A program made the position numbers and the translations under genes. A DNA stretch of 64,000 nucleotides from Bradyrhizobium sp. CCBAU 051011 (GTDB lineage Bacteria > Pseudomonadota > Alphaproteobacteria > Rhizobiales > Xanthobacteraceae), in NCBI RefSeq assembly GCF_009930815.1, contig NZ_CP022222.1, forward strand, positions 7,482,501 to 7,546,500. Reading direction: 5' to 3'. Shown here piece by piece: positions 25,967-34,712 of the stretch (positions within the stretch are counted from its first letter, which is position 1; each line of letters starts with the position of its first letter). The notes beneath the pieces are model-generated. The model was not told where the DNA came from. It did not search any database and was given only the letters and a program-made list of their open reading frames with translations.

Positions 25967-27267
25967 GCGCACCAGCGGCCTCGTTTGACGGTCCGCGCGC
26001 CTTTTGCCGGGACTGCCTCGGCGACCTCGATATCAAGGTGAGGCGGTGCGGCGAATGCGGTTCCCCGCGCCTCGTTCGCCACCATGCCCTGCCCTCGCTG
26101 ACGCTGGCCCATATCGATTGCGACGCGTTCTATGCAACCGTCGAGAAGCGCGACAATCCGGAGCTTGCCGACAGGCCCGTGATCATCGGCGGCGGCAAGC
26201 GCGGCGTGGTGTCGGCCGCCTGCTACGTCTCGCGAACCTACGGCGTGCGCTCGGCCATGCCGATGTTCAAGGCGCTTGAGCTTTGCCCGCAGGCGGCCGT
26301 GATTCCGCCTGACATGGCGAAATATGTCCGCGTTGGCCGCGAGGTGCGCCACGCCATGCAGACGCTGACGCCGCTGGTGGAACCGCTGTCGATCGACGAG
26401 GCGTTTCTGGACCTTGCCGGCACCCAGCGCGTCCATGGCATGATTCCGGCAAAAGTGCTGGCGCGCTTTGCCCGCGACGTCGAGCGCGACATCGGCATCA
26501 CGGTGTCCGTCGGCCTGTCCTGCAACAAGTTTTTGGCCAAGATCGCCTCCGATCTCGACAAGCCCCGCGGCTTTGCCGCCCTCGACCAGGTCGAGGCCCG
26601 CGAGATGCTGGCGGACAAGCCGGTCGGCTTCATATATGGCGTCGGCCCGGCAACCCAGGAAAAGCTGCTGCAGCGGGGTTTTCGCACCATCGCAGACCTG
26701 CAGCGTGCCGACGAGGTCGAGCTGATGAAGCAGTTCGGCGGCGAAGGCCGCCGGCTGTGGCGGCTGGCGCGCGGCATCGACGATCGCAGCGTGGTGCCCG
26801 ACCGCGGCGCCAAGACGATATCGAGCGAAACCACGTTCGAGAACGACATCCGCGATTTCGCCACGCTGGAACGGCTGTTGTGGCGGCTGTCGGAGAAAGT
26901 GTCGTCGCGGCTGAAGAACAGCAATCTGGCCGGCTGCACTATCACGCTGAAGCTGAAAACCGCCGATTTCCGCCAGCGGACCCGCTCGCAATCGATCCAG
27001 GCGCCGACCCAGCTCGCCGCGAAGATTTTTGCGGTGTCACGCGAGATGCTGGCGAGGGAGATCGACGGCACCGCCTTCCGCCTGATGGGCACCGGCGTCA
27101 GCGCGCTGCGCGAGGGATCGCGCGGCGACGACAGCGACATGCTCGACCGCCGCTCCGCCCATGCCGAGCGCGCGATGGATGATTTGCGCAAGAAGTTCGG
27201 CAATGCCGCGGTGATCCGGGGCATCGCCTACAAGGGGCCGGTGAAGGAAGAGGATGAGGAGGAGTAA
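25963..27267 (+). CDS. dinB: DNA polymerase IV with N-terminal zinc-ribbon-like extension
   Basis: A 434-residue Y-family translesion polymerase. The catalytic core starts near residue 46 with LAHIDCDAFYATVEKRDNPEL and carries SIDEAFLDL (catalytic Asp-Glu) and GLSCNKFLAKIASDLDKP. The little-finger domain ends near 365. The first 45 residues contain CRDC and CGEC, four cysteines arranged as a possible zinc ribbon, which Escherichia coli DinB lacks but many alphaproteobacterial homologues have. No clear QLxLF clamp motif is visible in the acidic tail EEDEEE. It is translationally coupled to DUF3572 by a GTGA overlap. Confidence 0.94.
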   Translation: MSAPAASFDGPRAFCRDCLGDLDIKVRRCGECGSPRLVRHHALPSLTLAHIDCDAFYATVEKRDNPELADRPVIIGGGKRGVVSAACYVSRTYGVRSAMPMFKALELCPQAAVIPPDMAKYVRVGREVRHAMQTLTPLVEPLSIDEAFLDLAGTQRVHGMIPAKVLARFARDVERDIGITVSVGLSCNKFLAKIASDLDKPRGFAALDQVEAREMLADKPVGFIYGVGPATQEKLLQRGFRTIADLQRADEVELMKQFGGEGRRLWRLARGIDDRSVVPDRGAKTISSETTFENDIRDFATLERLLWRLSEKVSSRLKNSNLAGCTITLKLKTADFRQRTRSQSIQAPTQLAAKIFAVSREMLAREIDGTAFRLMGTGVSALREGSRGDDSDMLDRRSAHAERAMDDLRKKFGNAAVIRGIAYKGPVKEEDEEE

Positions 27268-27282
27268 CCGCTCTCACCCCGT

Positions 27283-27424
27283 CATTGCCTGCGACAAACG
27301 CGAAGCGTTTGCGCAAGGGAGCAAAGCGATGAAGCAATCCATCTGGCCGTTATGCCGCGCCATGGATTGCTTCGCGGAGCCTGTCATCGGGCGCGCATTC
27401 GCGCGACCCGTTGGCTCGCAATGA
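27283..27424. repeat. Long diverged REP-like inverted repeat
   Basis: CGTCATTGCCTGCGACAAAC at the left and TTGGCTCGCAATGACG at the right are the ends; GAAGCAATCCAT and ATGGATTGCTTC form inner arms. It is related to the element at 18252-18329, with extra internal sequence in both arms. It separates the convergent dinB and ridA genes. Confidence 0.8.
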
Positions 27425-27437
27425 CGAAGGAGAGACC

Positions 27438-27839
27438 TCAATCGACGACGGCCACGGCCTCAATCTCGATCAGCCATTCCGGGGCCGCGAGCGCCGTGAC
27501 ACCGACGAGCGTGCTCGCCGGCGGCTCCATGCCTTCAAAGAAGGCCGAGCGCGCCTTGCCGATGATCGGACGGAGCTCCGGCTTGTAGCCCACGACGAAG
27601 GTGGTGATCTTCACGATATCGGAATAACCCGCCCCGGCTGATTTCAGCGCCAGCCCGATATTGTGCATCACCTGTGTCGTCTGCGCGGCGAGATCGCCCT
27701 CGCCGACCACCCGCCCCTCCTCGTCGGTGGACACCTGTCCCGCGATATAGATCGTACGCGCGCCTGACGCGACGACGACGTGGGAGTAAGCCGGGTTGTG
27801 GTGAAGACCGCTTGGCCGAAGTTGTTCGAGCTTGCTCAT
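27438..27839 (-). CDS. RidA/YjgF family protein
   Basis: A 133-residue protein of the RidA fold, which in the best-known members deaminates reactive enamine/imine intermediates. Motifs include YSHVVVASGARTIYIAGQVSTDEEG, MHNIGLALKSAGAGYSDIVKITTFVVGY and the C-terminal EWLIEIEAVAVVD. The usual catalytic Arg of the (R/K)-containing motif near the C terminus is not obvious in LAAPEWLIEIEA, so it may belong to a RidA subgroup without deaminase activity. The ATG at 27839 follows GGGAGG. Confidence 0.88.
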   Translation of the reverse strand: MSKLEQLRPSGLHHNPAYSHVVVASGARTIYIAGQVSTDEEGRVVGEGDLAAQTTQVMHNIGLALKSAGAGYSDIVKITTFVVGYKPELRPIIGKARSAFFEGMEPPASTLVGVTALAAPEWLIEIEAVAVVD

Positions 27840-28035
27840 TGTCTGCGCCTCCCTGACGTGCCTGATTGGGCCGAAGCGTATCCGGGTCCGACGCTCTCGA
27901 CCATCCCTCAAGGAAAATACTCAACCATGCGGTCTTGAACCGGCAAGGAATGATCAGATTTCTATCAAGTCTCCAATTTGCAGGGGGCCCATGGGTCCGG
28001 ATGCGTTTCACGATCCGACGCAAAAGGAGCGAAAG

Positions 28036-28386
28036 ATGGCGTTTTTGAAACGGGAGTTGCATCGGCAGGTCAAAGGCCCCGAAGTCACGGAACTGGATTT
28101 CTGGAACCTGGTCTTCGACACCGACACCAAGCGCTTGTACATCGAGCACGAGTGGACCTACCTGGATTCGCGGATCCGTGGGGCTGCGGATTATCGAACC
28201 GACGTCATGGATATCGCGGCGTATCTGACGCAAGGCGGTCAAACGGCCGGCCACCGTGAACTCTGGCGGTTGCTGCGAGGCATCTTCAAGGAACAGTTCG
28301 AGCCGGAGGAGTACGAGCACGAGGTACCGTTCTCGGGACAGGCCCCGGTTCGGGACATCGAGCAGCAGGCGCCAAATCGTCCTTGA
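28036..28386 (+). CDS. Conserved hypothetical protein
   Basis: 116 residues, soluble, acidic toward the C terminus: KRELHRQVKGPEVTELDFWNLVFDTDTKRLYIEHEWTYLD, then a helical part GHRELWRLLRGIFKEQFEPEEYEHE. No domain is recognised and no signal peptide is seen. AGGAG lies correctly before the ATG at 28036. It faces the GYD gene convergently with 10 bases between them. No function assigned. Confidence 0.7.
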   Translation: MAFLKRELHRQVKGPEVTELDFWNLVFDTDTKRLYIEHEWTYLDSRIRGAADYRTDVMDIAAYLTQGGQTAGHRELWRLLRGIFKEQFEPEEYEHEVPFSGQAPVRDIEQQAPNRP

Positions 28387-28396
28387 CGAGTGGCTG

Positions 28397-28690
28397 TCAG
28401 AGCATCTTCTCGACAACCTTCGTCATGTCCGCCGCGGAGAAGGCTCGCAACGATTCGGTGCGAACATTGCCCAGGGCGCCAAGACTCAAGCTGAGCGACA
28501 TGGCGGAAAATTCGTCCGGCGCATCGAGGATTGTCACAACATCATACCGCCCCTGCGTCCAGAACAGCTCCTTTACGGTCACTCCGAAGGTCTCGGCCGT
28601 CTTCCTGAAAGCCTCGGCCCGCTTCGGCGACTCCTTGGCATTGCGGATTCCCTGGTCGGTGAAGTTGCCAAGCACAACATAAGTTACCAT
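28397..28690 (-). CDS. GYD domain protein
   Basis: A 97-residue dimeric alpha/beta-barrel-type small protein of the GYD family: MVTYVVLGNFTDQGIRNAKESPKRAEAFRKTAETFGVTVKELFWTQGRYDVVTILDAPDE. The family motif Gly-(Tyr/Arg)-Tyr-Asp is present as QGRYDVV. The role of the family is unknown. The ATG at 28690 follows AGGGAGAG. It lies 118 bases downstream of the slipin gene on the same strand and may be the end of that operon. Confidence 0.85.
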   Translation of the reverse strand: MVTYVVLGNFTDQGIRNAKESPKRAEAFRKTAETFGVTVKELFWTQGRYDVVTILDAPDEFSAMSLSLSLGALGNVRTESLRAFSAADMTKVVEKML

Positions 28691-28808
28691 CGTGGCTCTC
28701 CCTGGTTGTCGGATGCAGCCGAACCTTCCAGCTGAATGTTCGGCGGCATCGTCCGCGCTTCCCATCCTTCGGTCGCGGCATGCGGATGTTTGCCGGCAAC
28801 GACCACAG

Positions 28809-29573
28809 TCACGTCGCTTCCCTCCGCCCTCCTGTCATATGGCCGAGCAAGTCCATCGGCAGCGGAAACACCACGGTCGAGGATCGCTCGCCGGCAATGT
28901 CGTGCAGCGCCGCGAAATAGCGTAACTGCATCGCCTGCGGCTCCCGCGCCAGCGTTCGGCCGGCCTCGACGAGCTTCTCGGCGGCTTGTTGCTCGCCCAT
29001 TGCATTGATCACTTTGGCGCGCCGCAGCCGTTCCGCCTCGGCCTGCTTGGCAATCGCGCGCACCATGGTTTCATTGAGATCGATATCCTTGATCTCGACG
29101 GTGGTGACCTTGATGCCCCAGACATCGGTCTGCTGGTCGAGAATTTCCTGGACGTCGGCATTAAGCCGGTCCCGTTCGGCAAGCATCTCGTCCAGCTCGT
29201 GTTTGCCGAGCACCGAGCGCAGCGTGGTCTGCGCGAGCTGGCTGGTCGCGGACATGTAATCGCCGACCTTGATGATGGCGCGCTCGGGATCGATGATGCG
29301 GAAGTAGAGAACGGCATTGACCTTGACCGAAACGTTGTCGCGCGAAATCACATCCTGGGGCGGTACGACCTGCACCATTACCCGGAGATCGACCTTCACC
29401 ATCTGCTGCACGACCGGAATCAGGATGATGAATCCCGGACCCTTCACTCCGGTGAAGCGGCCGAGCGTGAACACGACGCCTCGCTCGTATTCTCGCAGGA
29501 TGCGAATGGCCGAGGACAGAAACAGCACCACGAGCACTGCGAGCGTCGCATAAGTCAAATAATCAAGCATCAT
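28809..29573 (-). CDS. Slipin (stomatin-like SPFH/band 7 membrane protein)
   Basis: A 254-residue SPFH protein. One N-terminal hydrophobic segment ([20 protein letters not shown]) anchors it. The SPFH domain (about 25-190) has [30 protein letters not shown] and the helical [25 protein letters not shown]. Slipins pair with NfeD proteases in membrane quality control, and here the gene starts inside the stop codon of nfeD (TGATG overlap). ATG at 29573 is chosen because AGGAGGT ends 5 bases before it. Confidence 0.92.
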   Translation of the reverse strand: MMLDYLTYATLAVLVVLFLSSAIRILREYERGVVFTLGRFTGVKGPGFIILIPVVQQMVKVDLRVMVQVVPPQDVISRDNVSVKVNAVLYFRIIDPERAIIKVGDYMSATSQLAQTTLRSVLGKHELDEMLAERDRLNADVQEILDQQTDVWGIKVTTVEIKDIDLNETMVRAIAKQAEAERLRRAKVINAMGEQQAAEKLVEAGRTLAREPQAMQLRYFAALHDIAGERSSTVVFPLPMDLLGHMTGGRREAT

Positions 29574-30976
29574 CACGTACCTCCTTCGCGGGCGGTCAGC
29601 ACCGGCCGGCGCCGTACCACGAGCGTCAAATCCACGACGTTGGCCACCTCGACCACCTCACCGGGCTTGAAGGCTTCAGTGCCGCGCGCCTGCCAGCGTT
29701 CACCCTGGGTAAAGACGTGGCCCTCGCGCTCGGACCAGTCGAGGATTTCGGCTGATAGCCCGCGCATGGCTTGCGCGCCGAGACGTACGGGGCCTTTTCG
29801 GGCTCGTTGAAGCGAGCCGAGGACAACCAGAATCAGGCCGATGAAGATCGCCGCCGCGATGCCGATCACCGGCCATGACAGCCGGAATCCGGGCTCCTCG
29901 ATCTCGAACAACATCACCGCTCCGAGCACGAATGCGATGATGCCGCCGAGACCGATCACGACGGTCGGGTTGAAGACTTCGATGACCAGGAGCGTGATCC
30001 CCAGCAGGATCAGGCCAAGGCCCGCATAGTTGATGGGCAGCATATTGAGCGCATAGAGGCCGAGCAGCAGACAGATCGTGCCGATCACCCCGGGCGCGAC
30101 CGCGCCGGGCGAGGAAAGCTCGAAAATCAGGCCGTAGATGCCGACCAGCATCAGAATGAAGGCGATGTTGGGATCGGTGATCACCCTCAGAAATCGCAAG
30201 ATCCATCCAGGGTCGAGCGCTTCACGCGCGGCTTCGCTGGTCGCCAGATGCCGCGTATCGCCGCCCGCAATCTCGACCGCACGACCATTGATTTGCCTGA
30301 GCAGTTCGGCCTGGTCGCGTGCGACGAGATCGATGACCTTTGCCTGCAAGGCGGCATTCGCGGAAAGGCTTTCGGCCTCCCGCACCGCCTTTTCCGCCCA
30401 ATCGGCATTGCGGCCGCGCAACTCGGCAAGACTGCGGATCAAGGCGACGGCGTCGTTGGTCGCCTTCGCCGTCATGGCATCCTTTGTCTTCGGCTTCTGG
30501 TCGCTGCCGTTCTTCTTGTCCTTGTCGCCCTTGTCAGGGGTAGCGTCCGGCAGGCCCGGCAGCGGGCCGCCAATCTGCACCGGCGTCGCCGCTCCGAGAT
30601 TGGTGCCCGGCGCCATGGCCGCGATATGCGTGGCGTAGAGGATATAGGTTCCGGCGCTGGCCGCATGAGCTCCGGAGGGCGCAACGTAACCGACGACGGG
30701 CACGCGCGACGCCAGCACGTCTGCGATGATCTCGCGCATGCTGGTCGAGAGACCGCCCGGCGTATTCATGCGGAGAATGACAACCTCGGCACGTCGTTCG
30801 GTTGCCTTGGTCAGCGCGTCCTTCACGTAACGGGCCGTCGCCGGCCCGATCGCTCCGTCGACCGAGACGGTCAGCGCAAGCTTGCCGCTGTTCTCCCCCG
30901 CCGGGGCGGCAAGGGGAGAGACCAAAAGGGCAGCGGCTGCAGCGGCCGCCACAAGAGTCGCCTGTACGTTCTGCAC
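29573..30976 (-). CDS. nfeD: NfeD family membrane-bound ClpP-class serine protease
   Basis: A 467-residue long-form NfeD. A signal peptide (about 1-26) precedes a ClpP-like protease domain (about 30-230) with MNTPGGL and [36 protein letters not shown], where the Ser of SAG is the likely nucleophile. A low-complexity Lys/Asp insertion (about 145-170) interrupts the domain. Four to five membrane helices (about 265-395) and a C-terminal OB domain (about 405-467) follow. Its partner slipin follows by overlap. The GTG at 30976 has AAGGGAG upstream. It lies 85 bases after the E2 gene on the same strand. Confidence 0.93.
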   Translation of the reverse strand: MQNVQATLVAAAAAAALLVSPLAAPAGENSGKLALTVSVDGAIGPATARYVKDALTKATERRAEVVILRMNTPGGLSTSMREIIADVLASRVPVVGYVAPSGAHAASAGTYILYATHIAAMAPGTNLGAATPVQIGGPLPGLPDATPDKGDKDKKNGSDQKPKTKDAMTAKATNDAVALIRSLAELRGRNADWAEKAVREAESLSANAALQAKVIDLVARDQAELLRQINGRAVEIAGGDTRHLATSEAAREALDPGWILRFLRVITDPNIAFILMLVGIYGLIFELSSPGAVAPGVIGTICLLLGLYALNMLPINYAGLGLILLGITLLVIEVFNPTVVIGLGGIIAFVLGAVMLFEIEEPGFRLSWPVIGIAAAIFIGLILVVLGSLQRARKGPVRLGAQAMRGLSAEILDWSEREGHVFTQGERWQARGTEAFKPGEVVEVANVVDLTLVVRRRPVLTAREGGT

Positions 30977-31061
30977 AGCAAGGACTCCCTTATCGAAACG
31001 ATATGGGGGTCTCCTCGTCGCATCTCAATATACCCATACGGGGCCCCGCGCACGGCAGTCT

Positions 31062-32162
31062 TCACGAGATCTGCTCAAGATCCGCTTTGAGTGCCACCAG
31101 GAAGCGAGCGGCTTCACCGCCCGTCACCACGCGATGGTCAAAGGTGAGCGACAATGGCAGTACGCGCCTCACCGCCGGCTGGCCCCGATACGCGACCACC
31201 CCCTGGGTAATCCGGCCGGCGCCGATGATCGCCACTTGTGGCGGTACGACGATCAGGCTGGCGAAACGGCCTCCGATCATTCCGAAATTCGACAGCGTAA
31301 TCGTCGCTCCGCGCAGTTCTCCCGGAGGTATCGCGCGTGCGACGGCGTCAGCCCGCATCCGGTCAAGCCCGGTTCGCAGGTCCGACACGTCTCGTGCCGC
31401 AACATTGCGCAACACGGGAACGATAAGCCCGCCCCCGGTATCGACGGCGATGCCGAGATCGATGCGGTCGATCAGACGCCGTTCACCCGCGCCGGAATTG
31501 TACCAGCAATTGAGCGCAGGCTCGGCCTTGCAGGCGACAGCGATCGCTCGCACCAGTCGGATTGTCACGTCCTCACCGGTTGGCCAATCGTCGATATCGG
31601 CCTCATCGGTGACACCCGCGGGGACGATTTCGGCATGAGCCGCCGTCATGCGCTGAGCCATCGCGCGCCGCAAGCCGCGCAGGAGTTCGGCAGGTCCGCT
31701 TTGGGACAAACTCTTGGCCGCCCTTTCCACGTCCGCACGGGTGATGGTGCCGTCAGGTCCTGTGGCTTCGACGAGATCGAGATCGACGTCGAGCTTGCGG
31801 GCAAGCGCACGTACCGCCGGAAAAACCTGTGCCTTCTCTCCGGCCGTTCGTCTGGAAACTGTTGCTGCTGCAGCCGGTGACTCACTGGGGCCGAGTTCGC
31901 CGACAATGGTGCCGCTGTCCTGCTCGGGACCTTCAGCAAACTCGACGAGCGGCGCGCCGACCTTCACCACGTCGCCCTTGGCGCCGAACAAATGCAGGAT
32001 GCGTCCGCTCGATGGCGATGGCACCTCGACGACGGCCTTGTCTGTCTCGACGGATACCAGCGGCTGATCGGTGACGACATGATCGCCTTCGTTGACATAC
32101 CAGTTCACGATCTCCGCCTCTTCGAGACCCTCTCCCAGATCCGGCAATACGAACTGGCGCAT
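31062..32162 (-). CDS. 2-oxoacid dehydrogenase E2 (dihydrolipoamide acyltransferase) with altered active-site motif
   Basis: A 366-residue E2: one lipoyl domain with Lys42 in VETDKAVVEVPS (about 1-78), a peripheral-subunit-binding domain (VRALARKLDVDLDLVEATGPDGTITRADVE, about 115-145) and the catalytic acyltransferase domain (about 160-366). The catalytic motif, normally HRxxDG, reads HRVVTGG (His343, Thr347), so the aspartate is replaced. It follows the E1 genes and completes the E1-E2 part of a pyruvate/acetoin/branched-chain type complex. No E3 gene is nearby, so a shared lipoamide dehydrogenase must serve. Confidence 0.92.
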   Translation of the reverse strand: MRQFVLPDLGEGLEEAEIVNWYVNEGDHVVTDQPLVSVETDKAVVEVPSPSSGRILHLFGAKGDVVKVGAPLVEFAEGPEQDSGTIVGELGPSESPAAAATVSRRTAGEKAQVFPAVRALARKLDVDLDLVEATGPDGTITRADVERAAKSLSQSGPAELLRGLRRAMAQRMTAAHAEIVPAGVTDEADIDDWPTGEDVTIRLVRAIAVACKAEPALNCWYNSGAGERRLIDRIDLGIAVDTGGGLIVPVLRNVAARDVSDLRTGLDRMRADAVARAIPPGELRGATITLSNFGMIGGRFASLIVVPPQVAIIGAGRITQGVVAYRGQPAVRRVLPLSLTFDHRVVTGGEAARFLVALKADLEQIS

Positions 32163-32181
32163 GGGACAAGTCCGCTAGCAA

Positions 32182-33162
32182 TCAACTGAACTGACATACT
32201 TGGCGCGCGGCCGTGACGATACGATCGACCGATGGCATCATATGCTGCTCGAGCCGCGCCATCGGAATGATCGCGTCGTAGCCGGTGACGCGGGCCACGG
32301 GCGCGAGCAGCGAAGTCAGGCCGCGCTCGGCGATCAGTGCGGCGATCTCGGCTCCGAATCCGCCGGTGCGCGTCGCCTCGTGCACGATGACGCAACGCCC
32401 GGTTTTTGCGACCGAGCCGAGCACCGTCGCTTCATCGTAGGGTTTGAGCGTGGCGAGATCGATCACTTCGGCGGCGACACCCTCGGCAGCCAGCGCGTCG
32501 GCCGCCGCCATGGTTTCCTTCAGCATCGCGCCCCAGCTGATCAGCGTGACGTCGCGGCCCTGGCGCAGGACAAAGGCGACATCCAGCGGCAAGGCTTCGC
32601 CGTTGTCTTCCACCTCGCCTTTCGCCGCGCGGTAGATGCGCGTCGGCTCGAGAAACACCACCGGATCGGGATCGCGGATCGCGGCAAGCAGCAGCCCGTA
32701 CGCGCGTTCCGGCGACGAGGGAATGACAACGCGCAAGCCGGGGATATGGGCGAGCATCGCCTCGGTGCTTTCGGAATGATGCTCGGGCGCGCGAATGCCG
32801 GCGCCATGCGGCGTGCGCAGAACCATTGGACAGGTGAGCCGTCCCTGCGTGCGGTTGCGGATTCGGGAGGCGTGGTTCACCAGTTGATCGATGCAGGGAT
32901 ACAGAAATCCCATGAACTGGATTTCGCCTACGGGTTTCAAGCCCTGCGCCGCCATGCCGACGCAGAGTCCGCTGATCAGGAGTTCGGCAAGCGGCGTATC
33001 GAGGACGCGCTCGGGGCCGAAACGGGTTTGCAGCCCGACGGTCGCGCGGAAGACGCCGCCATTGATGCCGACATCTTCGCCAAGCACGACGACGTCAGGA
33101 TCATCCTCCATCGCGCGGGCGAGCGCCAGATTGACGGCTTCGACCAACGTCATTTCAGGCAT
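32182..33162 (-). CDS. 2-oxoacid dehydrogenase E1 component, beta subunit
   Basis: A 326-residue transketolase-like beta subunit that, with alpha, decarboxylates a 2-oxoacid on thiamine diphosphate. Motifs: VNLALARAMEDDPDVVVLGEDVGINGGVFRAT, the FMGFLYPCIDQLVNHASRIR helix, GAGIRAPEHHSESTEAMLAHIPGL and the C-terminal HEATRTGGFGAEIAALI. It overlaps the alpha gene by eight bases. The ATG at 33162 has GGGAGAGG upstream. Confidence 0.94.
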   Translation of the reverse strand: MPEMTLVEAVNLALARAMEDDPDVVVLGEDVGINGGVFRATVGLQTRFGPERVLDTPLAELLISGLCVGMAAQGLKPVGEIQFMGFLYPCIDQLVNHASRIRNRTQGRLTCPMVLRTPHGAGIRAPEHHSESTEAMLAHIPGLRVVIPSSPERAYGLLLAAIRDPDPVVFLEPTRIYRAAKGEVEDNGEALPLDVAFVLRQGRDVTLISWGAMLKETMAAADALAAEGVAAEVIDLATLKPYDEATVLGSVAKTGRCVIVHEATRTGGFGAEIAALIAERGLTSLLAPVARVTGYDAIIPMARLEQHMMPSVDRIVTAARQVCQFS

Positions 33163-34282
33163 CGCCCTCTCCCGCGAGTTTGCGGCGCTGCGCGGCATAG
33201 ACCCGGGGCAGATCGGCATAGAGATGCTCGAACATGGATTCAGGCCGGCGTGGCTCCGTTGCCAGGTAGCGCTCGACCGCTGCCTCGACGTGGTCATGGC
33301 ACTCCGCGGCAAGCCGTTCTTCCTGCGCCTTGCTCCACATCTTTTGACCGACGAGGTAGCTCCTCAGGCGCGCAATCGGCTCTTCCTTCCAGCGCGCCTG
33401 AACTTCCTCGGCCGAACGATAGCGTAACGCGTCATCGGAGGTCGTATGATCGCCGAGCCGGTAGGTGACCGCTTCGATGAAGCGCGGGCCCTGGCCGTCA
33501 CGGGCGGCGGCGATGGCGTCTTCGGCCGCGGCGCGCATCGCCACGACATCGCTGCCGTCCACCTGTTCGCCGATGAAGCCGGCGGCGATGGCTTTCTGCG
33601 CCAATGTTTCGCAACCGGTCTGCAGCCGTAACGGGACGGAAATAGCCCATTGATTGTTGGTGGCGACGAACACGACCGGCAATTTGTGTACGCCGGCAAA
33701 ATTCATCGCCTCGTAGACATCCCCCTTCGAGGTGGCGCCATCACCGAACATGCATACGGCGACGCGCGGCTGCTTGCGCAGCTTGAAGGCATAGGCAACG
33801 CCTGCGGCATGCGGCGCCTGCGATCCCACGGGAACGCAGAACGGGAAATCCTCGACCGGTCCGGAGAAGTGATTGCCCCGCTCGTCCCCTCCCCAGAACA
33901 GAAGAATTTCCTCCAGCTTGACCCCACGCCAGATCAGCGCGCCATTGTCGCGATAGGAGGGCAACAGGACGTCCTCTGCGCGCATCGCGCTGGCTATCCC
34001 GACCGACACCGCCTCCTGCCCTAGCGAAACGGCGTAGGTCCCGAGCCGGCCGGTGCGCTGCAATGCGACAGCCTTTCGGTCAAAGTTGCGCAGCAGCATC
34101 ATCGCTCGATAGAGCGCGGTGAGGAGGTCGGCATCGGAGGCGAATGCAGGGAGCGGCCGGTTAATCGAGCCGTCTGGCGCGAGGTAGTTGCGGTGGCGCA
34201 CCTCAAAGCGCGCGACGACCGGAAGCCCTCCGTCTGCCATTTTCTTGCTGGCCACGTCCTCGCTCCCAGAGCGATTCTGCAT
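33155..34282 (-). CDS. 2-oxoacid dehydrogenase E1 component, alpha subunit
   Basis: A 375-residue thiamine-diphosphate-binding alpha subunit. The binding motif is GDGATSKGDVYEAMNFAGVHKLPVVFVATNNQWAIS. RTGRLGTYAVSLGQEAVSVGIASAM and the phosphorylation-loop-like YRLGDHTTSDDALRYR are also present. The overall pattern is closest to PdhA of Gram-positive type and the branched-chain group; the true substrate cannot be read from sequence. The ATG at 34282 is preferred; 34240 is an alternative. It heads the minus-strand run E1alpha-E1beta-E2-nfeD-slipin-GYD. Confidence 0.93.
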   Translation of the reverse strand: MQNRSGSEDVASKKMADGGLPVVARFEVRHRNYLAPDGSINRPLPAFASDADLLTALYRAMMLLRNFDRKAVALQRTGRLGTYAVSLGQEAVSVGIASAMRAEDVLLPSYRDNGALIWRGVKLEEILLFWGGDERGNHFSGPVEDFPFCVPVGSQAPHAAGVAYAFKLRKQPRVAVCMFGDGATSKGDVYEAMNFAGVHKLPVVFVATNNQWAISVPLRLQTGCETLAQKAIAAGFIGEQVDGSDVVAMRAAAEDAIAAARDGQGPRFIEAVTYRLGDHTTSDDALRYRSAEEVQARWKEEPIARLRSYLVGQKMWSKAQEERLAAECHDHVEAAVERYLATEPRRPESMFEHLYADLPRVYAAQRRKLAGEGDA

Positions 34283-34419
34283 CCCACCATTCGTAATTGG
34301 TGCTGCGCCTGAACAATACAAGATGGGTACGCCCATCCCGCATGGCCGTTGCTGCACCGCGGGCTCGCAGGGGCCCTCACCATCGTGGAAACGGCACCGT
34401 GCCAGTGCTATATCAAGGC

Positions 34420-34638
34420 ATGGCAAATGGTCAGGTTGTCCTCGTAACAACTGAACCGTTGGGAGGCGGTGCGCCCGTTCGCTCGGTCTACTATGTGGCT
34501 GAACAGGATCCGGCAAAGGCCGAAGCGATTATCGCAGCAATGATGGCTCCGAACGAAAGGGTCGAAGCCTTAGGGCCGCTTCCGGAGCCAGCCGTCAAAG
34601 CGCTCGGATTGAAGCCCGGCGACTTCACGCACGGATGA
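34420..34638 (+). CDS. Small conserved hypothetical protein
   Basis: About 72 residues: MANGQVVLVTTEPLGGGAPV, a strand-rich part with VYYVAEQDPAKAEAIIAAMM, then a Pro-rich loop ending GLKPGDFTHG. The alpha/beta pattern looks real and codon use matches that of neighbouring genes, but the ribosome-binding site is poor and no domain is recognised. It is divergent from the E1 alpha gene, 137 bases away. Confidence 0.55.
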   Translation: MANGQVVLVTTEPLGGGAPVRSVYYVAEQDPAKAEAIIAAMMAPNERVEALGPLPEPAVKALGLKPGDFTHG

Positions 34639-34712
34639 AATCAAGCAACGATTGTGATACCCGCGCGCAGTCTCCGGCTGCGGACCGGCGCGACGGTGCC
34701 GTCACTTGACCG

